Source: Dyadobacter sp. LHD-138
Lineage (GTDB): Bacteria > Bacteroidota > Bacteroidia > Cytophagales > Spirosomataceae
Length of the DNA: 64,000 nucleotides
Direction of reading: 5' to 3'
Assembly (NCBI RefSeq): GCF_030929615.1
Contig: NZ_JAVFVU010000002.1
Location: 62,001-126,000, forward strand
The position numbers and the translations under genes are program-made. The notes under the pieces are model-generated. The model was given only the letters and a program-made list of their open reading frames with translations, was not told the DNA's origin and made no database searches. Shown piece by piece: positions 46,037-55,212 of the stretch (the stretch's first letter is position 1; each line of letters begins with the position of its first letter).

Positions 46037-46648
46037 ATGTTCTTGGATAAAAAGCAACGCATCCTTTTAGAAAATGAAATTCTTCTGGATCTCTGGCAAC
46101 AATCAAAAGCCGGAGACAATGTTGCTTTCTGCCACCTTGCTGATAAACTTTACCGCACGCTTTTCAACTACGCCACCAGTTTTACCACAGACCGCGAATA
46201 TATAAAAGACGCGATTCAGGAACTGTTAATCCATATCTGGGAAAAACGTCAGACGATTAATATTCAGTTTGTTACCATTTATTTTCTCAAATCTCTCCGC
46301 AACCAGCTTTTACAGGAGTTCCGTCGTAACAAGCGTCCGTTTTTGGATATTGATGAAATTGAAGAGATAACCGACAGCCAAACGATAGAGACAGAAATTG
46401 AAGAAAGCGAGGCGTATTCCGAAAGCCAGCGCAGGGTAAAAAATGCAATCAATGAACTTCCGAAACGCCAGAAAGAGGCCATATTTCTGAAATTTTATGA
46501 GGGTTTGGAAAATGAGCAGATCGCAGATTTAATGCACGTCAACAGACAGTCTGTTGCCAATTTACTGTTCAAAGCCATTTCTACGTTAAAAAGCCAGATA
46601 CCATTTATAAGCCACTGGATACTAATTATTTACACACTTATTTATTAA
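46037..46648 (+). CDS. ECF RNA polymerase sigma-70 factor, block 2
   Basis: A 203-residue ECF sigma factor. Region 2 reads YIKDAIQELLIHIWEKRQTI and region 4 reads NEQIADLMHVNRQSVANLLF. The tail (FISHWILIIYTLIY) is hydrophobic, again unusual for a sigma factor and similar in character to the sigma at 5620. It opens block 2; the FecR gene follows after 145 bases. Confidence 0.92.
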   Translation: MFLDKKQRILLENEILLDLWQQSKAGDNVAFCHLADKLYRTLFNYATSFTTDREYIKDAIQELLIHIWEKRQTINIQFVTIYFLKSLRNQLLQEFRRNKRPFLDIDEIEEITDSQTIETEIEESEAYSESQRRVKNAINELPKRQKEAIFLKFYEGLENEQIADLMHVNRQSVANLLFKAISTLKSQIPFISHWILIIYTLIY

Positions 46649-46793
46649 GCGAAACCTCCCGATCGCTCACTACGAACCCGTAGTTTATTCCACTCTTTTA
46701 AAAAAAATCAAAAAATAATTTTACAAAAGAGAGTATTAGCCAATGATTTCTACATCCTTTATCTGAATACGCAATACTACCGTCTGACTTACG

Positions 46794-47912
46794 ATGCAAG
46801 ATTACAGAAATATACAACCTGAAGAACTAGCTGTTGACCATTCCTTCCGTCTTTGGAAACTATCCAATGATACGGATGCAGGCAATTTCTGGACAAACTG
46901 GTTATCTGAAAATCCAGACAAACAAGACACGATCGATAAGGCCAGCCATTTACTGGACACCGTATTTCAGGCGTTCGATAAAGTTAGCGACAACGAGGTG
47001 CGTGATGAAGTAGATCGCCTGTCGGTTTCTTTGGAACAACACGTAGAAAATGCGTCTGCAAAGCGATTGGTTTTCCGCCCGGAATGGTATCGGGCAGCCG
47101 CTTCCATTCTGTTTATTCTGGGTCTTGGCTGGTGGCTGACCAACAAATATGCTCCGACCAAACAAAATAATCCTTTATATAACCAGATTATCAGCCAGCT
47201 TAAAGAACCGCTTTTAAAGGTCGGTAATGATACCGATCACCCGAAACTGGTTTCTTTACAGGACGGAAGTACAGTCTTGCTGCAACCTAAAAGCAGCATC
47301 AGCTATCCGAAGTCCTTTACAAGTACAAAAAGAGAGGTATTTCTTTCCGGGGAGGCTTTCTTTGAAGTTGCTAAAAACCCGGAGCAACCCTTTTACGTTT
47401 ACGCCAATAATCTGGTGACCAAAGTATTAGGCACAAGCTTCATTATCAGCGCCTTTGACACCGATAAAGATGTGAAGGTCGTTGTTAAAACAGGGAAAGT
47501 TTCAGTTTTTGCCCTGACGGGCGAGAATCTGGAAACACAACAGGCTGATAATAAAATTGGCGGCATGATACTCACGCCTAATCAGCAGATTGTTTTTTCA
47601 CCGAAAGATCTCCGCCTGACCAGAAGTCTCATCGCCGATCCGGCACTTCTTGACTTACCGATACAAAAGCAGTCATTTAACTTCAAGGGTACACCGATCA
47701 AGGATGTTTTCACCGCCCTTGAAAATTCATATGGTGTCAAAATTTTATTCGACGCAGAGATCATGAAAAATTGCTATCTGACCGCTTCATTATCAGACGA
47801 GCCTCTTTTTGAAAAAGTAGACCTGATTTGCCGTACCATTAACGCACAGTATGAACAACTTGACGCAAGTATTATCATTTACAGCAAAGGCTGCTCCTAT
47901 CAAAATGAGTAA
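46794..47912 (+). CDS. FecR-family anti-sigma factor, block 2
   Basis: A 372-residue FecR regulator, slightly long for the family. The cytoplasmic sigma-binding part is followed by a transmembrane helix at about residues 101-121 (AAASILFILGLGWWLTN). The FecR domain contains LQDGSTVLLQPKSSISY, GEAFFEV and VLGTSFIIS; a DUF4974-like C-terminus (FNFKGTPIKDVFTALENSY) follows. It should couple the STN domain of the following SusC to the block 2 sigma factor. Confidence 0.93.
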   Translation: MQDYRNIQPEELAVDHSFRLWKLSNDTDAGNFWTNWLSENPDKQDTIDKASHLLDTVFQAFDKVSDNEVRDEVDRLSVSLEQHVENASAKRLVFRPEWYRAAASILFILGLGWWLTNKYAPTKQNNPLYNQIISQLKEPLLKVGNDTDHPKLVSLQDGSTVLLQPKSSISYPKSFTSTKREVFLSGEAFFEVAKNPEQPFYVYANNLVTKVLGTSFIISAFDTDKDVKVVVKTGKVSVFALTGENLETQQADNKIGGMILTPNQQIVFSPKDLRLTRSLIADPALLDLPIQKQSFNFKGTPIKDVFTALENSYGVKILFDAEIMKNCYLTASLSDEPLFEKVDLICRTINAQYEQLDASIIIYSKGCSYQNE

Positions 47913-48218
47913 ATAATCTTTAAAAAGGCTAAATCCAGTCGCTTTCACCAAAAAACACACAAGCGCGGTATTAAAAAAGCATTACCGATTTCAGAAATAA
48001 ACGGGCATTCCCTGCAACCTAAACGATTATGAACGCTAAATGAAATTAAGCCTATGACAACAACCTTCGCCTGATTACGCTCCAAAAAAAACAGTCGATG
48101 ATGCGCCAACATCACCGACCGCAGTCATCCCATTTGTAAGCTCATTACACCTTCCGCACTGCTGCGGATACCTGGGAATCATTTTGCCGAATCCATTTAA
48201 CCCGACAAAAACAAAATT
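47913..48218. other. Non-coding gap before susC of block 2
   Basis: 306 bases between the FecR and SusC genes. No gene, hairpin or repeat was recognised. Like the 132-base gap in block 1 it probably holds the promoter read by the block's sigma factor. Confidence 0.4.
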
Positions 48219-51200
48219 ATGTCAAAATCAATACATTATCAACATGCTTTGCAGAAAATCATACGCATGAGTCTGTATCAAGCTTTATTAGCAGTGATCT
48301 TCACGACCTTCGTTCATGCCAACAGCGTGAACGGACAGCGTGTGCTTGATCAAAAAGTAACCTTACGTTTATCCAATGCCGAAATCGACAAAGTACTGGA
48401 TAGAATAGAAAATGTTACGAAGGTTAAGTTCATGTATAACCCTCAAATCTTTAATAATCAAAAAGGTTCTTTCAAGTTCCAGGATGAGTCGTTGTCCGAG
48501 GTACTTGGAAAAATTCTATCGCCATATAACGTGACTTATGAAGTCGTCCAGGATCGCATCATTTTAAAGCGCGAACAAAGTACGACCGAAACAAAGCCTT
48601 CAATCAAGGAAGCGCCAAAAAAAAATATAACCGGAACAATAACCGATGAAACAGGCTTAGGACTCCCTGGGGTTAGTGTTTTGGTAAAAGGAACGCAACG
48701 CGGTACTTCCTCCAATGCGGATGGCAAGTATTCTCTTGAAATTCCTGATGGAGAACTGACCACCGCAGTTTTAACATTCAGCTTTGTTGGTTACACGTCG
48801 CAGGATGTACCCGTAGGCGGCAAATCGGAAATTTCCGTTCAGCTTGCTCCGGAAGCCAAAGCGCTTAATGAAGTGGTGGTAACGGCGCTTGGTATTTCCA
48901 AAGAGAAAAAAGCATTGGCTTATGCCGTGACCGAAGTAAAAGGCAGCGAATTTACACAAGCACGTGAAAACAACGTGGCAAACGCCCTTACCGGTAAAAT
49001 TGCCGGTGTTAATGCCACGGGGATGTCAACAGGTCCGGGCGGATCAAGCCGTATTATCATTCGTGGTAACGGCTCTCTGAGCGGAAACAACCAGCCTTTA
49101 TACGTGATCAACGGTATGCCGATGGACAACAGCGTACCGGGTGGTGGTAACGCTTCCAACGGGGAAGGTAACAACACCGACCGTGGTGATGGTATCGGAG
49201 GGATTAACCCTGACGACATCGAATCGATCAGCGTTTTGAAAGGTGGCCCGGCAGCGGCTTTGTACGGTGCACGTGCCTCCAACGGTGTCATTTTGATCAC
49301 AACTAAAAAAGGACGTGCGCAAAAAGGTATCGGAGTTGAAGTAAACAGCAATTTCACAACAGACAATTTATCGATCATTCCTGACTGGCAGTATGAATAT
49401 GGCCAAGGTTTGGATGGCGTAAAACCAACCACACTGGATCAGGCTAAAAGTACAGGTCGTTTGTCTTATGGAGCGAAAATGGACGGTTCACAGGTCATAC
49501 AGGTAGATGGCAAAATGCACGCGTATTCGCCTCAGAAAGATAACCTGAAAAACTTTTACAGAACGGGTACAAACTATATTAACTCAGTAGCTTTTACGGG
49601 TGGTAATGAAGTTGTCAATTTTCGTTTCGGTTTAAATAATACAAAATCAAATGCCATTGTACCGAATTCGGATTTTACAAGACGCATTGCCAACTTAAAC
49701 GTCAATGCCAATCTTGGCAAAAAACTAAGTATCGAAACGGTTGTTCAGTACAATATTGAAGAAGGTCACAACCGCCCGAAAGTTGGATACGCCGATTATA
49801 ACCCGCACTGGGCAACGTATTTGATTGCCAACACCGTTGACATCAGAAGCCTGGCTCCTGGCTATGACGCGTCCGGAAATGAGATCCAGTGGAATCCGGT
49901 ACCGGCTGCACCAAACCCTTACATGGTTGTTAATAAATTCAAAAACGATGACAAGAAAAATCGTTTCCTGGGTCAGGCTAATATCCGTTATGACATCCTA
50001 GATAATTTATTCGTAAAAGGTAGTGTAAGTCAGGATTACTATAATTTCAAATACGAATTCATTGTCCCTACAAACAATGCTTTTCAACCGTTAGGAACCT
50101 ATGAATCAAGATCTACGACTTCTTCGGAAACCAACGGCATGTTAACGTTGAATTACAATACCAACTTCTTTGAAAATCTGAGTTTCTCTGCTATGGCAGG
50201 TGGTAACATGCAAAGAAGCATTTATGATGAAACAACCTACCGGGGAACGGAATTTACGATCCCGTATTTTTATAGTTTCACCAACCTGGCTACATCTACC
50301 ACGACACCGTACTACGCAAAAACCGGTATCAATTCCTTATTTGGTTCGGTTGACGTAGGTTATAAAGGATTGGCTTACATCACCATGTCGGGACGTCAGG
50401 ACTGGTTCTCTGTTTTGAATGCTGCAAGCAACAGCATTTTCTATCCTGCTGTGGGTGGTACTTTTATCCTTTCCGAAGCGTTCAAATTGCCATCTGCCGT
50501 GAGTTTTGCAAAACTTCGCGGTTCATGGGCACAGGTGGGTGGTGCAACGGTGGATCCCTATATCATTTACCAAAGCTATGCCATGGCACAGGGTGGTCAC
50601 AATGGCCAGCCGGTTCAGCAGTTAAACTCATCATTGGTACCCAATCCAAATTTGAGACCTTTAACTTCAACGACTTACGAAGCGGGTCTTGAAGCAAGAT
50701 TTTTACACAATCGTCTGGGACTTGATGTAACGCTTTACAATCGTAAGACAACGAACGATATTGTAAAAAGTGATATCGCAGCATCATCCGGCTACACGCA
50801 GGCGCTTCTGAATGTTGGTGAATTGAGCAACAAAGGGATTGAATTACTGATCACGGGTACGCCCCTTAAAAAAACCAACTTCACCTGGGATGTGAGCTAC
50901 AACATGGCTTACAACAAAAGTGAGATCATCCAGTTAGCGGACAATTTGCCTACACTTACCGTAGGAACGGGTGTTGGTGGCGGTGTAATCAACAATAAAG
51001 TTGGCGGATCTTACGGCGAAGTTTGGGGTTTCAAGAAAAAAACAGACGATAAAGGTAACATCGTGTACAACACAGCCAGCGGTTATGCAGTACGTGGCGA
51101 CCTTGAAAAACTTGGAAGAGGTATCCCGCCATTGACGATGGGTATCACCAATACTTTCAAGTATAAAAATTTCTCTTTGAACATTCTGGTGGATGGTAAG

Positions 51201-51653
51201 TTCGGAAGTATCGTTTACTCAAACATGTACCAGTACGCCTACCGTTTCGGCTTGCCAAAAGAAACCCTGCCCGGACGTGAAAATGGTTTAACTGTTACAG
51301 GTGTTACGCCTGAAGGAGCCCCATTCAGCAAAACCTGGAAAAAAGAGGAAATTGATACTTACTATGATAACGACAAGAATTACACGTCCATGTTCACTTT
51401 CAATAATGACTTTATCAAGCTTCGTCAGGTGATTTTGAGCTACAACCTACCTGTAAGTAAAATGTCATTCATGAAATTACAATCTGCTTCGGTTTCACTG
51501 GTTGGTCGTAACCTGCTGCTGCTTTATAAGGATAAGAAAAACAATTATTTCGATCCTGAATCCAGCTATACCAATGGTAATGCACAGGGACTTGAAGCAT
51601 TTGGGGTACCAAGAACAAGAAGTCTTGGCCTGAACCTAACAGTGAAATTTTAA
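48219..51653 (+). CDS. SusC/RagA TonB-linked outer membrane receptor with STN domain, block 2
   Basis: A 1144-residue TonB-dependent transporter of the same architecture as the block 1 SusC: leader (to about residue 40), STN domain (about 45-118, with VTLRLSNAEIDKVLDRIE), carboxypeptidase-regulatory-like domain (about 136-215, GLPGVSVLVKG), plug (TGKIAGVNATGM, RGNGSLSGNNQPLYVINGMP) and barrel ending RSLGLNLTVKF. It should import its substrate with the SusD encoded 22 bases later and signal to the upstream FecR. The two SusC proteins differ widely in the barrel, so substrates may differ. Confidence 0.95.
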   Translation: MSKSIHYQHALQKIIRMSLYQALLAVIFTTFVHANSVNGQRVLDQKVTLRLSNAEIDKVLDRIENVTKVKFMYNPQIFNNQKGSFKFQDESLSEVLGKILSPYNVTYEVVQDRIILKREQSTTETKPSIKEAPKKNITGTITDETGLGLPGVSVLVKGTQRGTSSNADGKYSLEIPDGELTTAVLTFSFVGYTSQDVPVGGKSEISVQLAPEAKALNEVVVTALGISKEKKALAYAVTEVKGSEFTQARENNVANALTGKIAGVNATGMSTGPGGSSRIIIRGNGSLSGNNQPLYVINGMPMDNSVPGGGNASNGEGNNTDRGDGIGGINPDDIESISVLKGGPAAALYGARASNGVILITTKKGRAQKGIGVEVNSNFTTDNLSIIPDWQYEYGQGLDGVKPTTLDQAKSTGRLSYGAKMDGSQVIQVDGKMHAYSPQKDNLKNFYRTGTNYINSVAFTGGNEVVNFRFGLNNTKSNAIVPNSDFTRRIANLNVNANLGKKLSIETVVQYNIEEGHNRPKVGYADYNPHWATYLIANTVDIRSLAPGYDASGNEIQWNPVPAAPNPYMVVNKFKNDDKKNRFLGQANIRYDILDNLFVKGSVSQDYYNFKYEFIVPTNNAFQPLGTYESRSTTSSETNGMLTLNYNTNFFENLSFSAMAGGNMQRSIYDETTYRGTEFTIPYFYSFTNLATSTTTPYYAKTGINSLFGSVDVGYKGLAYITMSGRQDWFSVLNAASNSIFYPAVGGTFILSEAFKLPSAVSFAKLRGSWAQVGGATVDPYIIYQSYAMAQGGHNGQPVQQLNSSLVPNPNLRPLTSTTYEAGLEARFLHNRLGLDVTLYNRKTTNDIVKSDIAASSGYTQALLNVGELSNKGIELLITGTPLKKTNFTWDVSYNMAYNKSEIIQLADNLPTLTVGTGVGGGVINNKVGGSYGEVWGFKKKTDDKGNIVYNTASGYAVRGDLEKLGRGIPPLTMGITNTFKYKNFSLNILVDGKFGSIVYSNMYQYAYRFGLPKETLPGRENGLTVTGVTPEGAPFSKTWKKEEIDTYYDNDKNYTSMFTFNNDFIKLRQVILSYNLPVSKMSFMKLQSASVSLVGRNLLLLYKDKKNNYFDPESSYTNGNAQGLEAFGVPRTRSLGLNLTVKF

Positions 51654-51675
51654 TCATTAAAATATTTTAGTGAAT

Positions 51676-53241
51676 ATGAAAAAGTTTTTAAGATTACTAT
51701 ATCTGGCTCCCGCAGCCCTGCTCTTTGCCTCTTGCGACAACGGGTTTGAAGAAATGAACATCAACCCGAATGCCTCACTTGAAGTAGTTCCGGGCTTCCT
51801 GTTTACAAGAGCACAACTTTCGGCTGTCAGCAATAATTATACAGGCGCTGCCTATCTTACCATCGGTGGATCCATGCAGCATTTCGCAACTTATAAAGAG
51901 GTACCTGCGGCTGGAGATAAATATTTCAACTATACGTATTCTACCGGCAGCTGGGGAATGTACGGTGGTACAGATCAGACCACCCAGGGTGCAGTCATTG
52001 ATATCGAACAAGTGATCGATGCGCTTTCCAAATCTGCCGATGATGTAAATAAACTTTCCTCATCACGTATCTGGAGAGCCTACATTTACCACAGGCTTAC
52101 GGACCTGTACGGAGATATCCCATATTCTGATGCTGCCAAGGCACTTACGGATAAAAATTACACACCGAAGTATGATCAGCAATCGGCTATTTACGCGGAT
52201 TTATTGAAGGAGCTTGAAGCATCCATCAATGCATTTGATGCCTCCAAAACTACTTTTGCGAAAGCTGATTTGATTTATGGAGGAGATATTACCAAATGGA
52301 AAAAATTCGGATATTCTCTGATGCTTCGTCTGGGGATGCGGCTTACACAGGTGGATCCGGCTATGGCCAAAACCTGGGTTCAGAAAGCTATTGCCGGAGG
52401 GGTTATTACGAGTGATTCCGACATTGCTACAATAGCCTACGTGGATGGTTCGGTTACAGCAAGCAGAAACTTTATTGCTACCGGTTTGATGAATTCCGAC
52501 TATATCTCGCCGGGTGCAGATAATGTGGAAGGTGGTAAATTCGCCAAAACGTTGATTGATCATTTGAAAACGACCAAAGATCCTCGTTTGAATGTCATTT
52601 CAGTAGTTTGGACAAAAGCCTCTGCAAACGCTCCTTATGTTGCAGATACCGCTACGGCGCTTCAAAAAGGAATGCCGAATGCAGCTTTCAATTCCCGTCC
52701 TGCCGATTTCGACACGTATTCTGAGCCTAATCCGGCAACCATTTTGAAATACAATGCGCCATTACTGGTATTCACAAGTGCGGAAGTGCATTTGCTTTTA
52801 GCAGAAGCCTCGCTTCGTGGATGGTATACCGCCACAACTGCGGAAGCCGAATACAACAGCGCCGTCACTTCCGGCCTTAAGCAATGGACATTGTTCGGTA
52901 CTGCAGGTGTAATTTCAGATGCCAAAATCAACGCATACCTCGCAGCCAATGCTTTCAAAACCGCCGGTACCGTTGATGAAAAAATGGAGCAGATCGGAAC
53001 GCAGAAATGGGTAACGTTATTTTTGGAAGACGAATACGAAATTTTCTCCAACTGGAGACGTACCGGATATCCTAAGTTAACCCCAACAAATTATCCTGGT
53101 AACCTGACCGGAGGCAAAATCCCTACCAGATTCCAGATCCCTGATTCAGAAGGCACCTACAATAAGGATAACTTCATCGAAGCCAGAACCAGACAGGGAG
53201 GTACCAATGACCTTTCCAGTGTTGTGTGGTGGGATAAATAA
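51676..53241 (+). CDS. SusD/RagB family outer membrane lipoprotein, block 2
   Basis: A 521-residue lipoprotein (ATG at 51676; a GTG two codons upstream is also in frame) with the leader MKKFLRLLYLAPAALLFASC (Cys20 lipidated). SusD features: SSSRIWRAYIYHRLTDLYGD, KKFGYSLMLRLGMRLTQVD, TSAEVHLLLAEASLRGW and GTQKWVTLFLEDEYEIFS. It is the surface substrate-binding partner of the block 2 SusC. Its stop codon almost touches the next reading frame, the RidA gene. Confidence 0.94.
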   Translation: MKKFLRLLYLAPAALLFASCDNGFEEMNINPNASLEVVPGFLFTRAQLSAVSNNYTGAAYLTIGGSMQHFATYKEVPAAGDKYFNYTYSTGSWGMYGGTDQTTQGAVIDIEQVIDALSKSADDVNKLSSSRIWRAYIYHRLTDLYGDIPYSDAAKALTDKNYTPKYDQQSAIYADLLKELEASINAFDASKTTFAKADLIYGGDITKWKKFGYSLMLRLGMRLTQVDPAMAKTWVQKAIAGGVITSDSDIATIAYVDGSVTASRNFIATGLMNSDYISPGADNVEGGKFAKTLIDHLKTTKDPRLNVISVVWTKASANAPYVADTATALQKGMPNAAFNSRPADFDTYSEPNPATILKYNAPLLVFTSAEVHLLLAEASLRGWYTATTAEAEYNSAVTSGLKQWTLFGTAGVISDAKINAYLAANAFKTAGTVDEKMEQIGTQKWVTLFLEDEYEIFSNWRRTGYPKLTPTNYPGNLTGGKIPTRFQIPDSEGTYNKDNFIEARTRQGGTNDLSSVVWWDK

Positions 53242-53279
53242 TGTCGCAAATTCATTTTTTTTCAAATAACAATAGCCGT

Positions 53280-53744
53280 ATGAAAACAGAACGCAGATCG
53301 ATCCTCAAAAAATTATTCGCCTCGGTAGCTGGTGTAACAGGTCTTGGCATCGCTTCTTCACAAGCAAAAGCTTTGGAGGCAGCACCTGAAAAGGAAGTTG
53401 GAAATGTTGTTAACCATCAGGATGTACCACTGTTTTCAGGGCATACCAAATTCAATAACATGGTTTTCATTGCCGGAAAAGGAGCCCATTTTGAAGGCGA
53501 CATTACTGCGCACACCAAACATGTTTTGGATGAGTTAGAAAAAGAATTGATCGCCGCAGGTTCTTCCATGAGCAAAGTTTTAAAATGCAGCGTATTCCTT
53601 CATGACCTTAACGATTACAAGGCTATGAATGAAGCATACAAAGGTCGTTTCGGCAGCAAACCACCAGTTCGTACAACCGTTGCGGTGTATGGTGGCGTAC
53701 CCGGAGATTCACTCGTTGAAATCGACTGCATCGCTTATATCTAG
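53280..53744 (+). CDS. Exported RidA-family protein with twin-arginine-like leader, block 2
   Basis: A 154-residue RidA protein from the ATG at 53280 (an ATG at 53241 is in frame but would bury the leader). MKTERRSILKKLF is identical to the block 1 copy. From EKEVGNV to the end I count seven differences in about 118 aligned residues, while many third codon positions differ. Conserved Arg in PPVRTTVAV. Its place directly behind SusD, instead of at the block end, is the main change in gene order between the blocks. A terminator follows. Confidence 0.9.
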   Translation: MKTERRSILKKLFASVAGVTGLGIASSQAKALEAAPEKEVGNVVNHQDVPLFSGHTKFNNMVFIAGKGAHFEGDITAHTKHVLDELEKELIAAGSSMSKVLKCSVFLHDLNDYKAMNEAYKGRFGSKPPVRTTVAVYGGVPGDSLVEIDCIAYI

Positions 53745-53752
53745 TAAAAAAC

Positions 53753-53797
53753 AAATGTCACTGAGACTGGTCTCCCCGATCACTCAGTGACATTTTT
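53753..53797 (+). terminator. Terminator after ridA of block 2
   Basis: AAATGTCACTGAG pairs perfectly with CTCAGTGACATTT, followed by TT, eight bases past the RidA stop. It separates SusC-SusD-RidA from the PLP enzyme gene. Confidence 0.85.
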
Positions 53798-53832
53798 ATT
53801 CCTATCCCTAACCATTTCAGTGCCGTAATATC

Positions 53833-55062
53833 ATGCTTAGCAGAAGAAAACTAATCAAACGTCTGTCGACCGTACCTCTTTTGGGTGGCCTGGTGGGGGG
53901 CGCAATTCCTTTTCAATCGGCCATCGCTTCAACGGGTCCGAAAGTACCGGCTCCAAGAGATTTATTTAAAGAATTAGGTGTGCGCACTTTCATCAATGCC
54001 GCCGGAACCCTTACCTACATGACCGGTTCGCTGATGCAGGATGAAGTACTTGAAACGATCAACTACGCATCGAAAGAATTTTGCATGCTTGACGAATTAC
54101 AGGATAAGGTGGGTGAGAAAATCGCCAAACTTGTACATTCAGAAGCGGCTGTTGTTACTTCCGGCGCATTCTCGGCCATGACACTGGGCCTTGCCGGAAT
54201 ATTGACGGGTATGGACCTAAAAAAAGTGCAGCAACTGCCTCATCTGGAATACACCGGTATGAAGTCGGAGGTGATCTGCCAGAAAGGTCACGACATCGTT
54301 TACAACCATGCCTTGACCAACACGGGTTGCAAAATGGTGATGGTGGAAACGGTAGAAGAGCTTGAAAAAGCAATCAATGAAAGAACCGCTTTGATGCACT
54401 TTTTACATATCCAGTCGGATCAGGGAAAAATTATGCACGAAGAATGGGTTGCCATCGGTAAAAAACACAATATCCCTACTTCCATAGATATCGCTGCGGA
54501 CGTACCACCGGTAGAAAACCTGTGGAAATTTAACGACATGGGTTTCAGCTTTGTAGTCGTTTCCGGCGGAAAGGCCATGCGCGGCCCGCAGAGTGCGGGA
54601 TTATTAATGGGTAAAAAAGAAATTATTGCCGCTGCACGTCAGCATATGCCACCCCGCGGTTTCAATATCGGTCGCGGGATGAAGGTAAACAAAGAAGAAA
54701 TTCTGGGCATGTATGTGGCTGTGGAAAAATTCATTAACCAGGACTACAACAAACTTTGGAAAAGCTGGGAAACCAGCGTAGCCCTGATTGAAAATGCAGT
54801 CAAAACAATTCCGGGCGTTTCTACGCAGGTTACCGTGAACCCTTTGGGAAATCACACACCGACTTTAAAAATCAGCTGGGATACTTCGAAAACAAAATTC
54901 GAAGGCAAAGATCTGATGGAAGCGATGCGAAAAGGAACGCCGTCTATCGAAGTTGGCGGTGGTGGAAAAGGTGGTGTCAACGTAACAGCCTGGATGCTTA
55001 AGCCCGGACAGGATAAAATTGTTGCTACAAGATTAAAAGAGGAACTTTCAAAAATATCCTGA
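53833..55062 (+). CDS. Exported SelA/DgaE-like PLP-dependent ammonia-lyase-type enzyme, block 2
   Basis: A 409-residue paralogue of the block 1 PLP enzyme. The leader MLSRRKLIKRLSTVPLLGG is a clear twin-arginine motif (SRRKLIK), followed by a hydrophobic stretch and an AxA-like site near AIAS. PLP Lys247 is in SGGKAMRGPQ and Asp219 in IDIAAD. Active-site segments (TYMTGSLMQDEV, HLEYTGMKSEV, HIQSDQGKIMHE) are almost the same as in block 1, so both probably use similar substrates. It starts 88 bases after the RidA gene, behind the terminator, and may have its own promoter. Confidence 0.87.
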   Translation: MLSRRKLIKRLSTVPLLGGLVGGAIPFQSAIASTGPKVPAPRDLFKELGVRTFINAAGTLTYMTGSLMQDEVLETINYASKEFCMLDELQDKVGEKIAKLVHSEAAVVTSGAFSAMTLGLAGILTGMDLKKVQQLPHLEYTGMKSEVICQKGHDIVYNHALTNTGCKMVMVETVEELEKAINERTALMHFLHIQSDQGKIMHEEWVAIGKKHNIPTSIDIAADVPPVENLWKFNDMGFSFVVVSGGKAMRGPQSAGLLMGKKEIIAAARQHMPPRGFNIGRGMKVNKEEILGMYVAVEKFINQDYNKLWKSWETSVALIENAVKTIPGVSTQVTVNPLGNHTPTLKISWDTSKTKFEGKDLMEAMRKGTPSIEVGGGGKGGVNVTAWMLKPGQDKIVATRLKEELSKIS

Positions 55063-55212
55063 TTGATTAGATTAAGTAGCTGTTGGCCATAAGCGATTAG
55101 CTCAGTAACCAGATGATTAATAGATTATTATAAAAATTAATAATATAAACTATTTTTTTCCACTACTTAAGATCGGCAAACAGTGGTCATTAACTATTCC
55201 TAAATCCGTAAT

